From contig NC_018515.1 in assembly GCF_000231385.2 (NCBI RefSeq), positions 700,501 through 764,500 of the forward strand: a DNA stretch of 64,000 nt, in the 5' to 3' direction. The translations under genes were made by a program, and so were the position numbers. The notes below the pieces were generated by a model. That model searched no databases. It saw only the letters and a list, made by a program, of their open reading frames with translations, and was not told the origin of the DNA. This DNA is from Desulfosporosinus meridiei DSM 13257 (GTDB taxonomy: Bacteria > Bacillota > Desulfitobacteriia > Desulfitobacteriales > Desulfitobacteriaceae). How positions within the stretch are numbered: position 1 is the stretch's first letter; each line of letters starts with the position of its first letter. Below, one piece after another: positions 17,963 through 27,793 of this stretch.

Positions 17963-18979
17963 ATGAAAAAAAAGGCAGTAGTTGTAATCATTGTTATAGT
18001 TTTTATTGCCCTGTCGGTCTTAGGGGATCGCTATTTAAACCGTTCTGCAGAGTCGAACCTGTTTTCTGGGACGATTGAAGGAACTGAACTTTCGGTGCAG
18101 CCGGAGTTGGGTGGCAAGATTGTTGAATTATTAGTGAGTGAAGGTCAGGTTATTAAAACTGGAGATATTATTGCTAAGCTAGACGACAGTCAGGCGAAGA
18201 TTTCCTTGGATACTGCCAAGAGCCAACAAACCCAAGCACAAGCTAAACTTAATGATCTTTTAGGCGGAGCGAGGGCAGAGGAAATAAAACGGCTTGAACA
18301 TCTGGTAAGCCAGGCTAATGCTAATCTTTTAGCATTAGAACCCAATCTTAAGTTTGAGGAAGATAATCTGTCAAGAAATCAAAAACTCTATGAGAGTGGT
18401 GCTATCAGTCAACAGATTGTAGAAGCTCAGCAAAATAAAGTCGCAACCCTAAAGGCCCAATATCAAGGGGCCCAAGAGAGTGTTAAGGTAGCCCAAGCTG
18501 GTTTAGATCAGGCACTTGCCGGGTATACTCAACCCACCATTCAGGCTCAGAGAGCGGCGGTTGATATTGCAGCTCAGTCCGTTAAAACCGCAGAACTAGG
18601 TATAAATAAGCTTACTATTAAGAGCCCCGCTGATGGTCAGGCTCTCTATAAAAATGTCGAGGTAGGCCAAGTTGTCAATCCTGGCACAACCCTGGTAACG
18701 ATACTAAATCCTAACGACTTGTGGATTAAAATATATGTACCTGGAGCGAAGCTTGGTGAGATAGAAATGGGCGAAACTGTTGCTATTATAGCTGATGCTT
18801 ACCCTGATAAAAAGTTTAAGGGAAAGATTCAATATATCAGTAACCAAGCAGAATTTACTCCAAAGAATGTGCAGACAAAGGAAGAACGGACGACCACCGT
18901 CTATTCAGTAAAAATAGCTGTTATTGAAGGTCAAGACCAGCTGAAAGCAGGTATGCCGGCAGATGTAACCCTGGAGTAA
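17963..18979 (+). CDS. HlyD family membrane-fusion/periplasmic adaptor protein
   Basis: Protein of 338 aa with one N-terminal membrane anchor (about 5-22), a split biotinyl-lipoyl domain (GGKIVELLVSEGQVIKTGDI near residue 50), a long coiled-coil hairpin rich in Gln and Ala (about 75-195), and a beta-barrel end. It resembles YbhG-type adaptors of ABC-2 exporters. The ATG follows AGGAGG. In a Gram-positive it would link the permease to the cell wall side. Cotranscription with the ATPase and permease is likely from the short gaps. Confidence 0.88.
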   Translation: MKKKAVVVIIVIVFIALSVLGDRYLNRSAESNLFSGTIEGTELSVQPELGGKIVELLVSEGQVIKTGDIIAKLDDSQAKISLDTAKSQQTQAQAKLNDLLGGARAEEIKRLEHLVSQANANLLALEPNLKFEEDNLSRNQKLYESGAISQQIVEAQQNKVATLKAQYQGAQESVKVAQAGLDQALAGYTQPTIQAQRAAVDIAAQSVKTAELGINKLTIKSPADGQALYKNVEVGQVVNPGTTLVTILNPNDLWIKIYVPGAKLGEIEMGETVAIIADAYPDKKFKGKIQYISNQAEFTPKNVQTKEERTTTVYSVKIAVIEGQDQLKAGMPADVTLE

Positions 18980-18994
18980 AGGAGTGAGGGCAAA

Positions 18995-19768
18995 ATGAAT
19001 TTAGCAATTGATTGCCAGGGTCTGGTTAAACGGTTTGGTTCGTATACAGCTGTTCGAGGAGTAAGCTTTCAACTTCCTGCCGGAGCTATTATGGGTTTTG
19101 TTGGACCCAATGGGGCAGGAAAGACAACGCTGATCCGAATGTTATGTGGAGTCTTGGTTCCTACTGAGGGTAAAGCTACAGTACTTGGTTATGACGTTCT
19201 GACTCAATCAGAAGAAATCAAACAGCGCATTGGTTATATGTCGCAAAAGTTTAGCCTCTATGACGATTTAACCGTAAAAGAGAATCTAGACTTCTATGCA
19301 GGGGTTTATAGTTTACACGGAAAAAGGGCACAGGAGCAGAAGGCACGGGTTATTGAACGGATTGGCTTGGCAGAGCGTACGACTCAGCTTGTATCAGCCC
19401 TCTCCGGTGGATGGAAGCAGAGAGTAGCGTTGGCTTGTGCTTTACTGCATAGTCCCCAGCTGCTCATATTAGACGAACCTACTGCAGGTGTAGATCCGGT
19501 TTCACGGCGTATTTTTTTAGATTTAATTCATCAGTTAGCTAAAGAAGGAATAACCATACTCGTCAGTACCCACTACATGGATGAAGCAGCAACTTGTGAT
19601 TACCTAGGGTTTGTTTTTTATGGACGGTTGATTGCCTTTGGATCACCCGACGAAATGAGAGAGAAAGAAGCGAAGGATAGTTTAGATGATCTCTTTATCT
19701 ATTATGTAGAAAACGAAGCCTTAGATGATCCTCGTAATCAAGCCCTCAAGAAAGGGGGAAGAGGTTAA
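18995..19768 (+). CDS. ABC-2 transporter ATP-binding protein
   Basis: Cytosolic ATPase of 257 aa with a single nucleotide-binding domain. The Walker A motif is GPNGAGKTT, the Q-loop is followed by YMSQKFSLYDDLTVKEN, the signature is LSGGWKQR and the Walker B is LLILDEPTAGVDP, with the switch His in STHYMDEA. In YbhF-type systems two such domains are fused; here there is only one, so a homodimer is expected. The stop overlaps the permease start. Confidence 0.93.
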   Translation: MNLAIDCQGLVKRFGSYTAVRGVSFQLPAGAIMGFVGPNGAGKTTLIRMLCGVLVPTEGKATVLGYDVLTQSEEIKQRIGYMSQKFSLYDDLTVKENLDFYAGVYSLHGKRAQEQKARVIERIGLAERTTQLVSALSGGWKQRVALACALLHSPQLLILDEPTAGVDPVSRRIFLDLIHQLAKEGITILVSTHYMDEAATCDYLGFVFYGRLIAFGSPDEMREKEAKDSLDDLFIYYVENEALDDPRNQALKKGGRG

Positions 19769-20913
19769 TGGGGAGATTTTCCTGGGTGCGCTTTTTAGCA
19801 GTACTAAGAAAAGAATTCCTTCATATAAGAAGAGATCGTGCCAGTTTAATTATGGCTATTGCTATGCCTATCGGAATGCTGCTCCTATTTGGTTATGCCG
19901 TCAATACGGATGTCGATCACTTACCCACAGTTGTTTGGGATCAATCGCAGACTGCCGATAGCAGAGAGCTTATTACCTCAATGCGAAATACCCAGTATTT
20001 AAATCCCGATAATTTTGTTCAAGGCTATCAACAGATTGAAGGTTATTTGGATAGCGGGAAAGCTCGGGTAGCAGTTATCATTCCGCCTGACTTTGGTAAA
20101 GAATTACAGAAGGATAATGGACAGGCCGATGTACAGATTTTGGTCGACGGGTCTGATCCCACTGTGGCACGAGCAGCTATGTCAGCTGTTCAAATGCTGG
20201 GGCTTAATAAATCCCTCGAGATTCAGGGGATACGTCTAGCCGCTAAAGGTGCAGCGGCAGGGACGAGCATGCCCTTAAATGTCGAGACTAGAGTTTGGTA
20301 TAATCCGGACATGAAGTCCATGGTCTTTAACATTCCAGCCTTAATTGGATTGATCTTGCAAAATGTTATCGCTATGTTAACCTCGTTTTCTATTGTGCGG
20401 GAAAAGGAGCGGGGAACCATGGAACAAGTGGTCGTAACCCCTATCCGTTCTCTTGAGTTGTTATTGGGTAAGCTGCTTCCCTTTGTGTTCATAGGATTTG
20501 TCTCTTTAACCTTAATTTTAGCTACGGGAATTTTTTGGTTTGGAGTTATACCATCAGGAAGTATCCCACTGCTAGTACTGTTATCAACGATCTTCTTGTT
20601 TACGATTCTTGCCATTGGGCTCTTAATATCCAGTGTTGCTAGGACTCAGCTGCAGGCAATGCAAATGACGTTTATTTTGATATTACCTTCGATTCTATTG
20701 TCAGGATTCATCTTTCCTCGGGAAACCATGCCGACTTTCTTAAAGATCTTAGGTGGATTATTTCCCTTAACTTATTTTCTGGAAATTGTGAGGGGAATCT
20801 TCCTTAAAGGAGTAGGAATGGAGTATCTTTGGCAGGATACCCTTATATTGTGTGCCTTTGCAATTATTTTAGTGGGAATCGCTGCTAAGAAGTTTAAGAA
20901 GAATTTAGATTAG
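19768..20913 (+). CDS. ABC-2 transporter permease
   Basis: Inner-membrane permease of 381 aa. One N-terminal transmembrane helix, a large external domain (about 45-170) and five C-terminal helices make the YhgE/YbhS-type ABC-2 architecture. The segment FSIVREKERGTMEQVVVTPI is the conserved cytoplasmic loop. The start ATG overlaps the ATPase stop (TAATG). Only one permease gene is present, where the YbhFSR system has two. A 182-bp hairpin element begins directly after the stop codon. Confidence 0.92.
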   Translation: MGRFSWVRFLAVLRKEFLHIRRDRASLIMAIAMPIGMLLLFGYAVNTDVDHLPTVVWDQSQTADSRELITSMRNTQYLNPDNFVQGYQQIEGYLDSGKARVAVIIPPDFGKELQKDNGQADVQILVDGSDPTVARAAMSAVQMLGLNKSLEIQGIRLAAKGAAAGTSMPLNVETRVWYNPDMKSMVFNIPALIGLILQNVIAMLTSFSIVREKERGTMEQVVVTPIRSLELLLGKLLPFVFIGFVSLTLILATGIFWFGVIPSGSIPLLVLLSTIFLFTILAIGLLISSVARTQLQAMQMTFILILPSILLSGFIFPRETMPTFLKILGGLFPLTYFLEIVRGIFLKGVGMEYLWQDTLILCAFAIILVGIAAKKFKKNLD

Positions 20914-21095
20914 CGAGGGTGTGATATTGCTCCGGTCACCCACGGCACCGTCGCTAGCGCCCTTGATTCCGAAGCGAGAACGGCAAACTTCAGGGTAGTA
21001 CCTGGAGTGAACCCGTGCCGTTCTGGCACTTCGGAATCGAAGGGCGCTTGACGCGACTCAGCCTAAAGGGTTCGCTGCGCAATATCACACCCTCG
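20914..21095. repeat. 182-bp long-hairpin element (MITE-like or structured RNA)
   Basis: The ends are a perfect 17-bp inverted repeat: CGAGGGTGTGATATTGC at 20914-20930 and its complement at 21079-21095. Inside lies a second long stem, GCGCCCTTGATTCCGAAG (20957-20974) against CTTCGGAATC-G-AAGGGCGC (21029-21047). Inside that is AACGGCA/TGCCGTT, and an apex CAGG/CCTG. Almost the whole element can fold on itself. It is richer in GC than its surroundings, codes for nothing credible and starts exactly at the stop codon of the permease. Confidence 0.75.
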
Positions 21096-21166
21096 GGTCT
21101 AGAGTATTCATATCGCTTTACCCCATCCTGTAAAGGAGAAGGAGGGACAGCGCAGACCAATCTACT

Positions 21167-21394
21167 ATGCAACTTCGGGATTTACAAGTCAAGTTATTTG
21201 GCGGAGCTGATTCGTTAAGGGCGGATGATTACTTTAAGATTGGCCAAAGAAATATCAAGGCAGTTCGAGAGACTCTGTTAGGTATGAACTTAAAAATTCT
21301 CGATGAGCAAATTGGGGGATACTTAAGTAGAAGTATTACAATGAGTGTGTCTACAGGTCAAATAGAGATTAAGACACTGCCAATTAATTGTTAA
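21167..21394 (+). pseudogene. CheD C-terminal remnant
   Basis: The 75 codons give the segment VKLFGGADSL, then FKIGQRNIKAVRETLL and a glycine turn before SITMSVSTGQIEIKTL. This is the second half of chemoreceptor glutamine deamidase CheD. The first half, with the catalytic Cys and His, is missing. The frame is closed by a TAA at 21131, and no ribosome site sits at a proper distance from the ATG. The upstream sequence is the 182-bp hairpin element. I take this as a gene fragment left after an insertion or deletion. Confidence 0.65.
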
Positions 21395-21457
21395 GGGAAT
21401 GCTGTAAGGTTAACATGAACAGATCTTTCCTTTATTCATAACGGAAGAAAGTTGGCT

Positions 21458-21506
21458 AATTCAAAAAGCCTGTCATTAGATTTCTAACGACAGGCTTTTT
21501 GAATTA
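21458..21506. terminator. Bidirectional terminator at the dapL end
   Basis: AATTCAAAAAGCCTGTC pairs with GACAGGCTTTTTGAATT, with inner TTAGA/TCTAA. The repeat overlaps the dapL stop codon and serves both strands. Confidence 0.85.
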
Positions 21507-22742
21507 GCTTTCCATTTTAGTTTTTATGCGCTCTATAGCTTTCACTGTATTCTCACGAGTACCAAAGGCTGTTAAGCGGAAATATCCTTCGCCATTAGCT
21601 CCGAATCCGGCACCAGGGGTTCCGACTACATTGGCTTCTTTCATGAGCTTGTCAAAAAACTCCCAGGAACCCATGTTTTTTGGCGTTTTCATCCAGATGT
21701 AGGGGGCGTTGATTCCGCCGAAGACTTCATAGCCTGCTTCGGTTAAACCTTCTCGGATAATTCGGGCATTTTCCATATAGTAATCGATGGTTTCTTTTAC
21801 TTGCTGTTTCCCTTCCGGGGTATAAATTGCCGCTGCAGCTGCTTGGACCGGATAAGATACTCCGTTAAACTTTGTGGTTTGTCTTCTCAGCCAGAGCTTA
21901 TTTAAGCTATGTGCCTTACCTTCGGAGTCATAGACCATGACTTCTTTTGGGACGACGGTATATGCACAACGTGTTCCAGTGAAGCCCGCTGTTTTAGAAA
22001 AGCTTCGGAACTCTACTGCGACTTCACGGGCACCCTCAATCTCGAAGATTGTGCGAGGGACGCCTTCTTCACGTATAAAAGCTTCATAAGCAGAGTCATA
22101 AAGGATTATCGATTTATTTTCCCGGGCGTAATCTACCCACTCTTTTAGTTCCTCTTTGGTTAAGGTCATTCCAGTCGGATTGTTAGGGAAGCAAAGATAG
22201 ATCATATCTACATGGGTTGTGGGAAGAGAGGGTTTCATTCCATTTTCTTCCGTACAAGGAAGGTAGATAATGCTTTCGTACTGCCCCTTTTCCCCATTGA
22301 AGTTCCCTGTTCGTCCTGCCATAACATTGCTATCCACATAAACCGGATAGACTGGATCTGTTACTGCCATGATATTACCTATACCAAAGATTTCTTGGAA
22401 GTTTGCTGTATCGCTCTTAGCTCCATCACTGACATAGACTTCATCGAGAGAGAGGTCTACTCCACGAGGTCTATAATCATTTTCAATAATTTTTTCTATT
22501 AAAAAATCATACCCTTGTTCAGGTCCATACCCTCTGAAGGTCTCAGCCTTCCCCATTTCATCTACCGCTTTCTTCATTGCTTCAGTGACTGCAGGAGGAA
22601 GTGGACGGGTTACATCCCCAATACCTAATCTAATAATATCTGCATTTGGGTTTTCGCTTTTAAATTGATTAATTCTGCGAGCGATTTCCGAGAATAGATA
22701 ACTTCCTGGTAACCTTTGATAATTTTCGTTCATTAGTGCCAT
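21504..22742 (-). CDS. dapL: LL-diaminopimelate aminotransferase
   Basis: PLP enzyme of 412 aa that makes LL-diaminopimelate directly from tetrahydrodipicolinate in the lysine and peptidoglycan pathway. The start region [17 protein letters not shown] and the segment [15 protein letters not shown] are diagnostic for DapL. The PLP lysine is in [12 protein letters not shown]. The ATG at 22742 has GGGAG about 12 nt upstream; the ATG three codons later is an alternative. It is encoded alone, head to head with another aminotransferase. Confidence 0.95.
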   Translation of the reverse strand: MALMNENYQRLPGSYLFSEIARRINQFKSENPNADIIRLGIGDVTRPLPPAVTEAMKKAVDEMGKAETFRGYGPEQGYDFLIEKIIENDYRPRGVDLSLDEVYVSDGAKSDTANFQEIFGIGNIMAVTDPVYPVYVDSNVMAGRTGNFNGEKGQYESIIYLPCTEENGMKPSLPTTHVDMIYLCFPNNPTGMTLTKEELKEWVDYARENKSIILYDSAYEAFIREEGVPRTIFEIEGAREVAVEFRSFSKTAGFTGTRCAYTVVPKEVMVYDSEGKAHSLNKLWLRRQTTKFNGVSYPVQAAAAAIYTPEGKQQVKETIDYYMENARIIREGLTEAGYEVFGGINAPYIWMKTPKNMGSWEFFDKLMKEANVVGTPGAGFGANGEGYFRLTAFGTRENTVKAIERIKTKMES

Positions 22743-22971
22743 AACTTGATGAAACTCCCTTCTTGAATCTCCAATAGCTTTAGATCAGAGTATTCTCAAA
22801 TAGTTAATATTTAATAATTATAGCATAATTTAATTAATCATTCAGGCTAACACGGCTAAAGCGCCTTGGAAATACAATATTATACTTTATGAGTATACAG
22901 TCTACGTGATAAAATAAGAAGGCATGCATTGATGAAAACGTTAAAGGAATAGTTCTTTTTAACTTACTTAA

Positions 22972-23007
22972 TAAGTGTGTTAAAAGGACCGTCCCCTTAA
23001 CACTTAA
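22972..23007. repeat. REP-like palindrome with GGACCGTCCCC core
   Basis: TAAGTG...TTAA and TTAACACTTA enclose a GGACCGTCCCC core just upstream of the aminotransferase start. The same arm (GTGTTAAAAGGACCGTCCCC) forms half of the 64-bp palindrome at 41094-41157, so it is a dispersed repeat. Confidence 0.6.
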
Positions 23008-23027
23008 CATAGAATGGAGTTGTTAAT

Positions 23028-24206
23028 ATGCCAATACCATCCATACGTCTTGAAAGTCTTGGTGCGTCTGTTTTTACGGAAATGGATAATTTAAAAAGAG
23101 AATTAGAGAAAGATGGGAAGAGTCTAATTAATTTAAGTATTGGAAGTCCTGACCGAGCTCCATCCCCTGAAATTCGCCATGTGTTGAGTCAAGCTGTTCT
23201 TGAAAAAGACCAATATGGATATACCCTAACTCGTGGGACGGAGGAATTCCGCAAAGTTTGTGCCCAGTGGTACCAGGATCGATTCGGAGTTATTCTAAAT
23301 CCTGAAACAGAGGTATTGCCACTTATGGGGTCTCAGGATGGTTTAGCTCACATTTTTTTGGCTTATATTGATCAGGGAGATCTGGCATTAATTCCTGATC
23401 CCGGATATCCTATTTATACGGCTGGTCTAATGCTGGCAGGAGGGAAAAAGATTGCGATTCCACTTTTAGAGGAGAATGGATTTTTACCAGATTTAAAGCA
23501 GATAAATCCTGAACTGGCTTATAAGGCTAAAATTATGTTTTTGAACTATCCTAATAACCCTACTGCGGCAGTAGCGAATTTGCCTTTTTTCGAAGAGGTT
23601 GTTGAGTTCGCAGAAAAATATGATCTTCTCATCTGTCATGATGCCGCCTATTCCGAATTAGCTTTTGGGGGCTTTAAGCCTGTAAGTTTTCTTCAAGCCC
23701 AGGGGGCAAAAGAAGTCGGAATAGAATTTCATTCTGTTTCCAAGACGTACAATTTAGCAGGAGCAAGATTAGGGTTCGTAGTAGGCAATGAAAGTGTCAT
23801 TGGTACTCTTTCTCAACTCAAATCTAATATTGACTATGGTGTCTTTGCACCGGTACTGGCTGCAGGTGCATATGCTCTTTGCAATGGACAAGGCTCGATT
23901 GTAGAGAATCAGAAGGCTTATGAAAGACGACGGGATATCTTAATTGAGGGTTGTGCTTCAGCGGGATGGAAAATGCCAATACCTCAAGGCTCAATGTTTA
24001 TCTGGGCACCTGTGCCTACAAAGCAAGATTCGGTATCCTTTGCCATGGATTTAGCTAGAGACGCTGGTGTAATTGTAGTGCCAGGGGTAGCTTTTGGTGA
24101 GCATGGCGAAGGTTTTGTAAGAATTGCAATGGTTCAAGATGAGGAAGTTCTGCAGGAAGCTGTACTGCGGATTCAGCAGTTTTTAAATAGGAAGATTAAT
24201 TTATAG
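23028..24206 (+). CDS. Class I/II PLP-dependent aminotransferase
   Basis: PLP aminotransferase of 392 aa. It has the substrate-domain segment SIGSPDRAPSPEIR, the cofactor motif YPNNPTAAV and the PLP lysine in SVSKTYNLAGARLGF. It resembles aspartate/alanine-type and LL-DAP-like aminotransferases of Firmicutes; the exact amino acid is not clear. The start ATG follows AATGGAGTTGTT. A REP-like palindrome lies just upstream. It is transcribed away from dapL. Confidence 0.85.
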   Translation: MPIPSIRLESLGASVFTEMDNLKRELEKDGKSLINLSIGSPDRAPSPEIRHVLSQAVLEKDQYGYTLTRGTEEFRKVCAQWYQDRFGVILNPETEVLPLMGSQDGLAHIFLAYIDQGDLALIPDPGYPIYTAGLMLAGGKKIAIPLLEENGFLPDLKQINPELAYKAKIMFLNYPNNPTAAVANLPFFEEVVEFAEKYDLLICHDAAYSELAFGGFKPVSFLQAQGAKEVGIEFHSVSKTYNLAGARLGFVVGNESVIGTLSQLKSNIDYGVFAPVLAAGAYALCNGQGSIVENQKAYERRRDILIEGCASAGWKMPIPQGSMFIWAPVPTKQDSVSFAMDLARDAGVIVVPGVAFGEHGEGFVRIAMVQDEEVLQEAVLRIQQFLNRKINL

Positions 24207-24260
24207 ACTACTGAATCTCTTCTCTATCTCTTTTGATTAGGTACATTATAATCAATAATT

Positions 24261-24290
24261 GGCGATATGACGTCCTGTCATGTCGCCTTT
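24261..24290 (+). terminator. Terminator after the aminotransferase
   Basis: GGCGATATGACG pairs with TGTCATGTCGCC and is followed by TTT. Confidence 0.7.
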
Positions 24291-24631
24291 GACTTACTTA
24301 TGGGGGGTATAATTATTATAGATCTACAAAATGAAAAAAATTAAAGGAAAATAAGATTTATTGTCGAAAAAGTATAAACAAATATTTGTATATGAGATTT
24401 CTCACGCCCATTGGAGCAAGTAAGGCCAAGGGGGGTACTTTGTATATATCATTACAGATGAATCGGTGGAGAAATTATACTGCTAAATGTCTATCTGCTA
24501 GGGATTCGTAGGTAGACATTTTTTTCTTCGAATGATTGGAGGGATATTACTTTAAATAACTGTCTGTCTTTATGCTATAGATGGTATAGCTGTTATTGTA
24601 ATAATCATTATATAGAATGGAGAGGAAGAGG
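24291..24631 (+). other. Leader region before the chemoreceptor gene
   Basis: A stretch of about 340 bp with one clear structure: AAATGTCTATCT (24485-24496) pairs with AGGTAGACATTT (24510-24521) and is followed by a long T run, an intrinsic terminator lying upstream of the chemoreceptor gene. Such a placement suggests a regulated leader, but no known riboswitch consensus could be fitted to the bases before it. Confidence 0.5.
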
Positions 24632-26695
24632 TTGTTCAAAAGATTGTTTAAGATTTCTAATGTTAGTGGGAAAACAATGATGACTATTCTCCCCTTGGTA
24701 TTAGCAACTCTGGTGGCCATGTCTGTAGTTAGTTATAAGTATTCAGAAAATCTTCTAAAAAACGAAATCCAAAATAAAATGACTGCTCAGTTGAATGGAA
24801 CGATTACGGATATTGAAAAACAATTAACCGCACATGACACCTTACTTCAAGGCTTGGCTCGCACAGTTGAATCTGTTGGCAATGGTATCACTACTGACCA
24901 ATACGCAAGTTTATTACAGAAAATCATCACTGCTAATAGTGTGACATTTGGAGCGGGTGTTTGGTTTGAACCCTATGCCTATAATAAGGAAACTCAATAC
25001 TTTGGCCCCTATGTCTATAAGGACAAGGATGGTAAAGTTATCTTTACGAATGAATTTGCAGACCCCAAATATGATTTCCCTACTAAACCTTGGTATACAA
25101 TAAGCAAAGGTATAACGGAGAAATCGATCTGGACAGATCCGTATTTTGATGAAGATTTAAAAACAACAATTTTAACGGATAACGTGCCATTTTATGATAA
25201 CAATGGGAACTTTAAAGGAACGATTACCGGTGGAATTGATTTTATAACTCTGCAAAAGGTAATAGGTGATATTCACTTAGATATTGAATCTAACATCTAT
25301 CTTTTAAATAAAGAAGGTAAGTACTTAGCAAACCCAAATCCTGATAAGATCATGAATATTAAAATCACTGAAGAAGAGAACCCTAGCTTGCAAGAAGCGG
25401 CAAAAAACATGATGGTTGAGAAGACGGGTACCTTTAGTTACAACGACCAAGGGGCAAGGCAGGTTTACTACGCAGAGGTTCCAAAGTTTGGTTGGATTCT
25501 GGCGATCGATGTTCCTGAAAGTGAGCTATTAGCTCCGTTAAAGGATCTGTTAAATAGGATGATAATTGTGATCGGGCTGGCAATTGTGGTTACCGGAACA
25601 GCGCTATTCTTATACAGTCGGTTTATCGTTAACAATATCAAAATGGTCAATAAATTTGCTTCTGCTATAGTTCAAGGGGATCTGAGCCAAAACATGGTGG
25701 TTCGCTCCAGTGATGAGTTTGGACAAATGACCGAGAATCTTAACAAGATGATGAAGAATCTTAAAGGAATTATTGAAGGAGTTGTTAATAGCTCCCAGCA
25801 ATTGGCGGCCTCTTCAGAAGAATTGACGGCTAGTGCGGATGAGGGCAGTAGAACCACGGAACAAATTGTTTACTCTATACAAGAAGTTTCTGATGGGGTG
25901 AAACAAAAACTGACAGGTGTTGATGCTACCATAGATTCAGCTCAACAGGTTTCGGTTCATATGCACATGATTACTCAGGATATCCAAAAGGTTACCGAAG
26001 GTTCACGAAAGACCTCTGAAATGGCTGCAACAGGAAATAATGTCGTTAGAAAAGCTGTCGATGAGATGCAAGCCATTGAAATCAAGGTCTCAGAGGCAGC
26101 TGATGTAGTCAATAGTCTGGGCGGAAAATCCGGAGAAATCGGTCAAATTGTTGCTTTGATAACCAACATTGCCGCTCAAACCAACTTGCTTGCTCTGAAT
26201 GCAGCTATTGAAGCGGCAAGGGCAGGAGAACAAGGAAGAGGGTTTGCTGTAGTTGCTGAAGAGGTAAGAAAGCTTGCGGAACAATCAAGTGATGCTGCCG
26301 GAAAAATCAGTGGACTAATTGGGGAAATTCAAAAAGAGACGACCAAGGCAGTCCTGACTATGAAAGATGGAACTGCTGCCGTGCACGAAGGAATAACAAT
26401 GGTTAATTCAGCAGGAGATGCGTTTCAAGAGATATTGCAAGGGGTCAACGATTTTTCAAAACAAGCGCAAGTGGTTGCCGATGTAATTCGGCAGGTTGGA
26501 ACAAATACCGAGACTATTGTTTCATCGATTTTAGATGTAGCCAATATTCCTAAAGAAATTGCAGGCAGCCTTGAGAATGTAGTAGCAGGGACAGAAGAGC
26601 AGAGTGCATCTATGGAAGAGATACGTAGATCCGCGACCTCACTGGCTCAGATGGCAACGGATTTTCAAAGCAGCGTTACAATGTTCAAGTTATAA
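24632..26695 (+). CDS. Methyl-accepting chemotaxis protein (dCache-HAMP-MCP)
   Basis: Membrane chemoreceptor of 687 aa from the TTG at 24632, which has GGAGAGG 6 nt upstream; an in-frame ATG at 24617 lies before that site and is the alternative. The transmembrane helix at about 17-38 leads to a double Cache sensor domain with the segment [13 protein letters not shown] second helix (about 310-333), HAMP and the coiled-coil signalling domain follow. The hairpin tip has [21 protein letters not shown] and [16 protein letters not shown] nearby. The ligand is probably a small organic molecule. No other che genes are adjacent, apart from a cheD remnant 3 kb away. Confidence 0.93.
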   Translation: MFKRLFKISNVSGKTMMTILPLVLATLVAMSVVSYKYSENLLKNEIQNKMTAQLNGTITDIEKQLTAHDTLLQGLARTVESVGNGITTDQYASLLQKIITANSVTFGAGVWFEPYAYNKETQYFGPYVYKDKDGKVIFTNEFADPKYDFPTKPWYTISKGITEKSIWTDPYFDEDLKTTILTDNVPFYDNNGNFKGTITGGIDFITLQKVIGDIHLDIESNIYLLNKEGKYLANPNPDKIMNIKITEEENPSLQEAAKNMMVEKTGTFSYNDQGARQVYYAEVPKFGWILAIDVPESELLAPLKDLLNRMIIVIGLAIVVTGTALFLYSRFIVNNIKMVNKFASAIVQGDLSQNMVVRSSDEFGQMTENLNKMMKNLKGIIEGVVNSSQQLAASSEELTASADEGSRTTEQIVYSIQEVSDGVKQKLTGVDATIDSAQQVSVHMHMITQDIQKVTEGSRKTSEMAATGNNVVRKAVDEMQAIEIKVSEAADVVNSLGGKSGEIGQIVALITNIAAQTNLLALNAAIEAARAGEQGRGFAVVAEEVRKLAEQSSDAAGKISGLIGEIQKETTKAVLTMKDGTAAVHEGITMVNSAGDAFQEILQGVNDFSKQAQVVADVIRQVGTNTETIVSSILDVANIPKEIAGSLENVVAGTEEQSASMEEIRRSATSLAQMATDFQSSVTMFKL

Positions 26696-26774
26696 TGCAG
26701 TATACAGATTACTTTAGCTGTACAGTTATATTCTAAATAGAAACAAATACCATAAATTCCGGACTCAAAGTAGG

Positions 26775-26806
26775 TGACACCGTTTGCTAAAGCGGTGTCT
26801 TTTTTT
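26775..26806 (+). terminator. Intrinsic terminator after the chemoreceptor gene
   Basis: GACACCG-TTT paired with AAA-GCGGTGTC, followed by seven T. Confidence 0.85.
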
Positions 26807-26961
26807 AACTACAAAAACATTCAGTAAGTAAATTTTAATTTTAATTACTATGGATTTTCAAAGGAGCGTTGATGTGGTTTAAAAACTATGAGTAATATGG
26901 TAAAATACTCTTGAATAATTGTTCGAATTCAAATGTTTTTCATAGCATATTGAATGTTATA

Positions 26962-26986
26962 AACACCCGCTTTTTAAGTGGGTGTT
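26962..26986. repeat. Short hairpin AACACCCGCTT/AAGTGGGTGTT
   Basis: An 11-bp stem with a 3-nt loop in the otherwise empty 26807-27084 gap. A very similar hairpin lies just after the DUF2225 gene (27794-27820), so the two flank it. Confidence 0.5.
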
Positions 26987-27084
26987 ATATATCTGGGGGA
27001 AAACTTTATTGATGCTTGTCAATTAAGAGTACTGTTTATGCCACAAGTGTTTTAACCAGAAATTCTGTTACAAGGGGGAGTCTA

Positions 27085-27786
27085 ATGACTTCAATAAATC
27101 CGTTTTACGAAAAGAAGTTAACTTGTCTTTTCTGTGGTTCCTCATTTAATACCCAGAAAGTGCGTTCGCGTTTTGCAGTTCCGTATAAAACTGACAGTGA
27201 TTTTTGTCCGCATTTTCGAGAAGGCAATTACAATCCGCATTTTTATTATGTCAGTGTCTGCCCGGAATGTGGTTTCGCATTTTCTGAAGAATTTTCAGAT
27301 CAATTTCCTTTAGGTACTAAGGAAATTATTAATTCCCACATAGCTAAGCATTGGACTAAGAGAAACTTTGGTGAGGCTAGGGATTTTCAACAAGCATTGG
27401 AATCCTATAAATTAGCCATCCTGTCCGGTACTCTTAAGAGAGAAAAAAATGCTGTTTTGGCCGGTCTTAGCTTGCGTTTGGCCTGGCTATATAGAACTGC
27501 TGATGATAAGGAGCAAGAAAAGCGTTTCCTCGGCTTGGCACTGAAGGCTTATGAAGATTCCTTCCTTCACTCGGATTTTGTGAATACTTCCATGTCAGAA
27601 ATTAAAGTGCTATTTATGATTGGGGAAATAAGCCGCCGCTTAGAACAATACAAAAAGGCGGTTTTATATTTTGGGAAGGTCATCCAACATAAAAACGCTG
27701 ATGAGGAACCAAAAGTAGTTAGATTTGCGAGAGAACAGTGGAGAGAAACCACAGACGAGCTGCGAAAGGAGACGCCAAAAACCTAA
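27085..27786 (+). CDS. DUF2225 domain protein
   Basis: Cytosolic 233-aa protein. The start ATG at 27085 follows GGGGGAG; the frame is open further upstream but without a ribosome site. The N-terminal part has a zinc-ribbon-like pair of CxxC motifs (CLFCGSSF and CPECGFAF) around a middle FCPHFREGNYNPHFYYV segment. The C-terminal half is predicted helical, TPR-like. The family is widespread in Firmicutes and Spirochaetes and its function is not known. It is encoded alone. Confidence 0.75.
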   Translation: MTSINPFYEKKLTCLFCGSSFNTQKVRSRFAVPYKTDSDFCPHFREGNYNPHFYYVSVCPECGFAFSEEFSDQFPLGTKEIINSHIAKHWTKRNFGEARDFQQALESYKLAILSGTLKREKNAVLAGLSLRLAWLYRTADDKEQEKRFLGLALKAYEDSFLHSDFVNTSMSEIKVLFMIGEISRRLEQYKKAVLYFGKVIQHKNADEEPKVVRFAREQWRETTDELRKETPKT

Positions 27787-27793
27787 TCAAATC

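Noticed and set aside
20990-21218. Small coding regions in the 182-bp hairpin element
   Set aside because: Open frames on both strands arise from the inverted repeat itself; there is no ribosome site or known protein pattern.
24291-24484. Cyclic-di-GMP riboswitch before the chemoreceptor
   Set aside because: The position is suggestive, but I could not fit the GEMM-I or GEMM-II conserved segments to the sequence.
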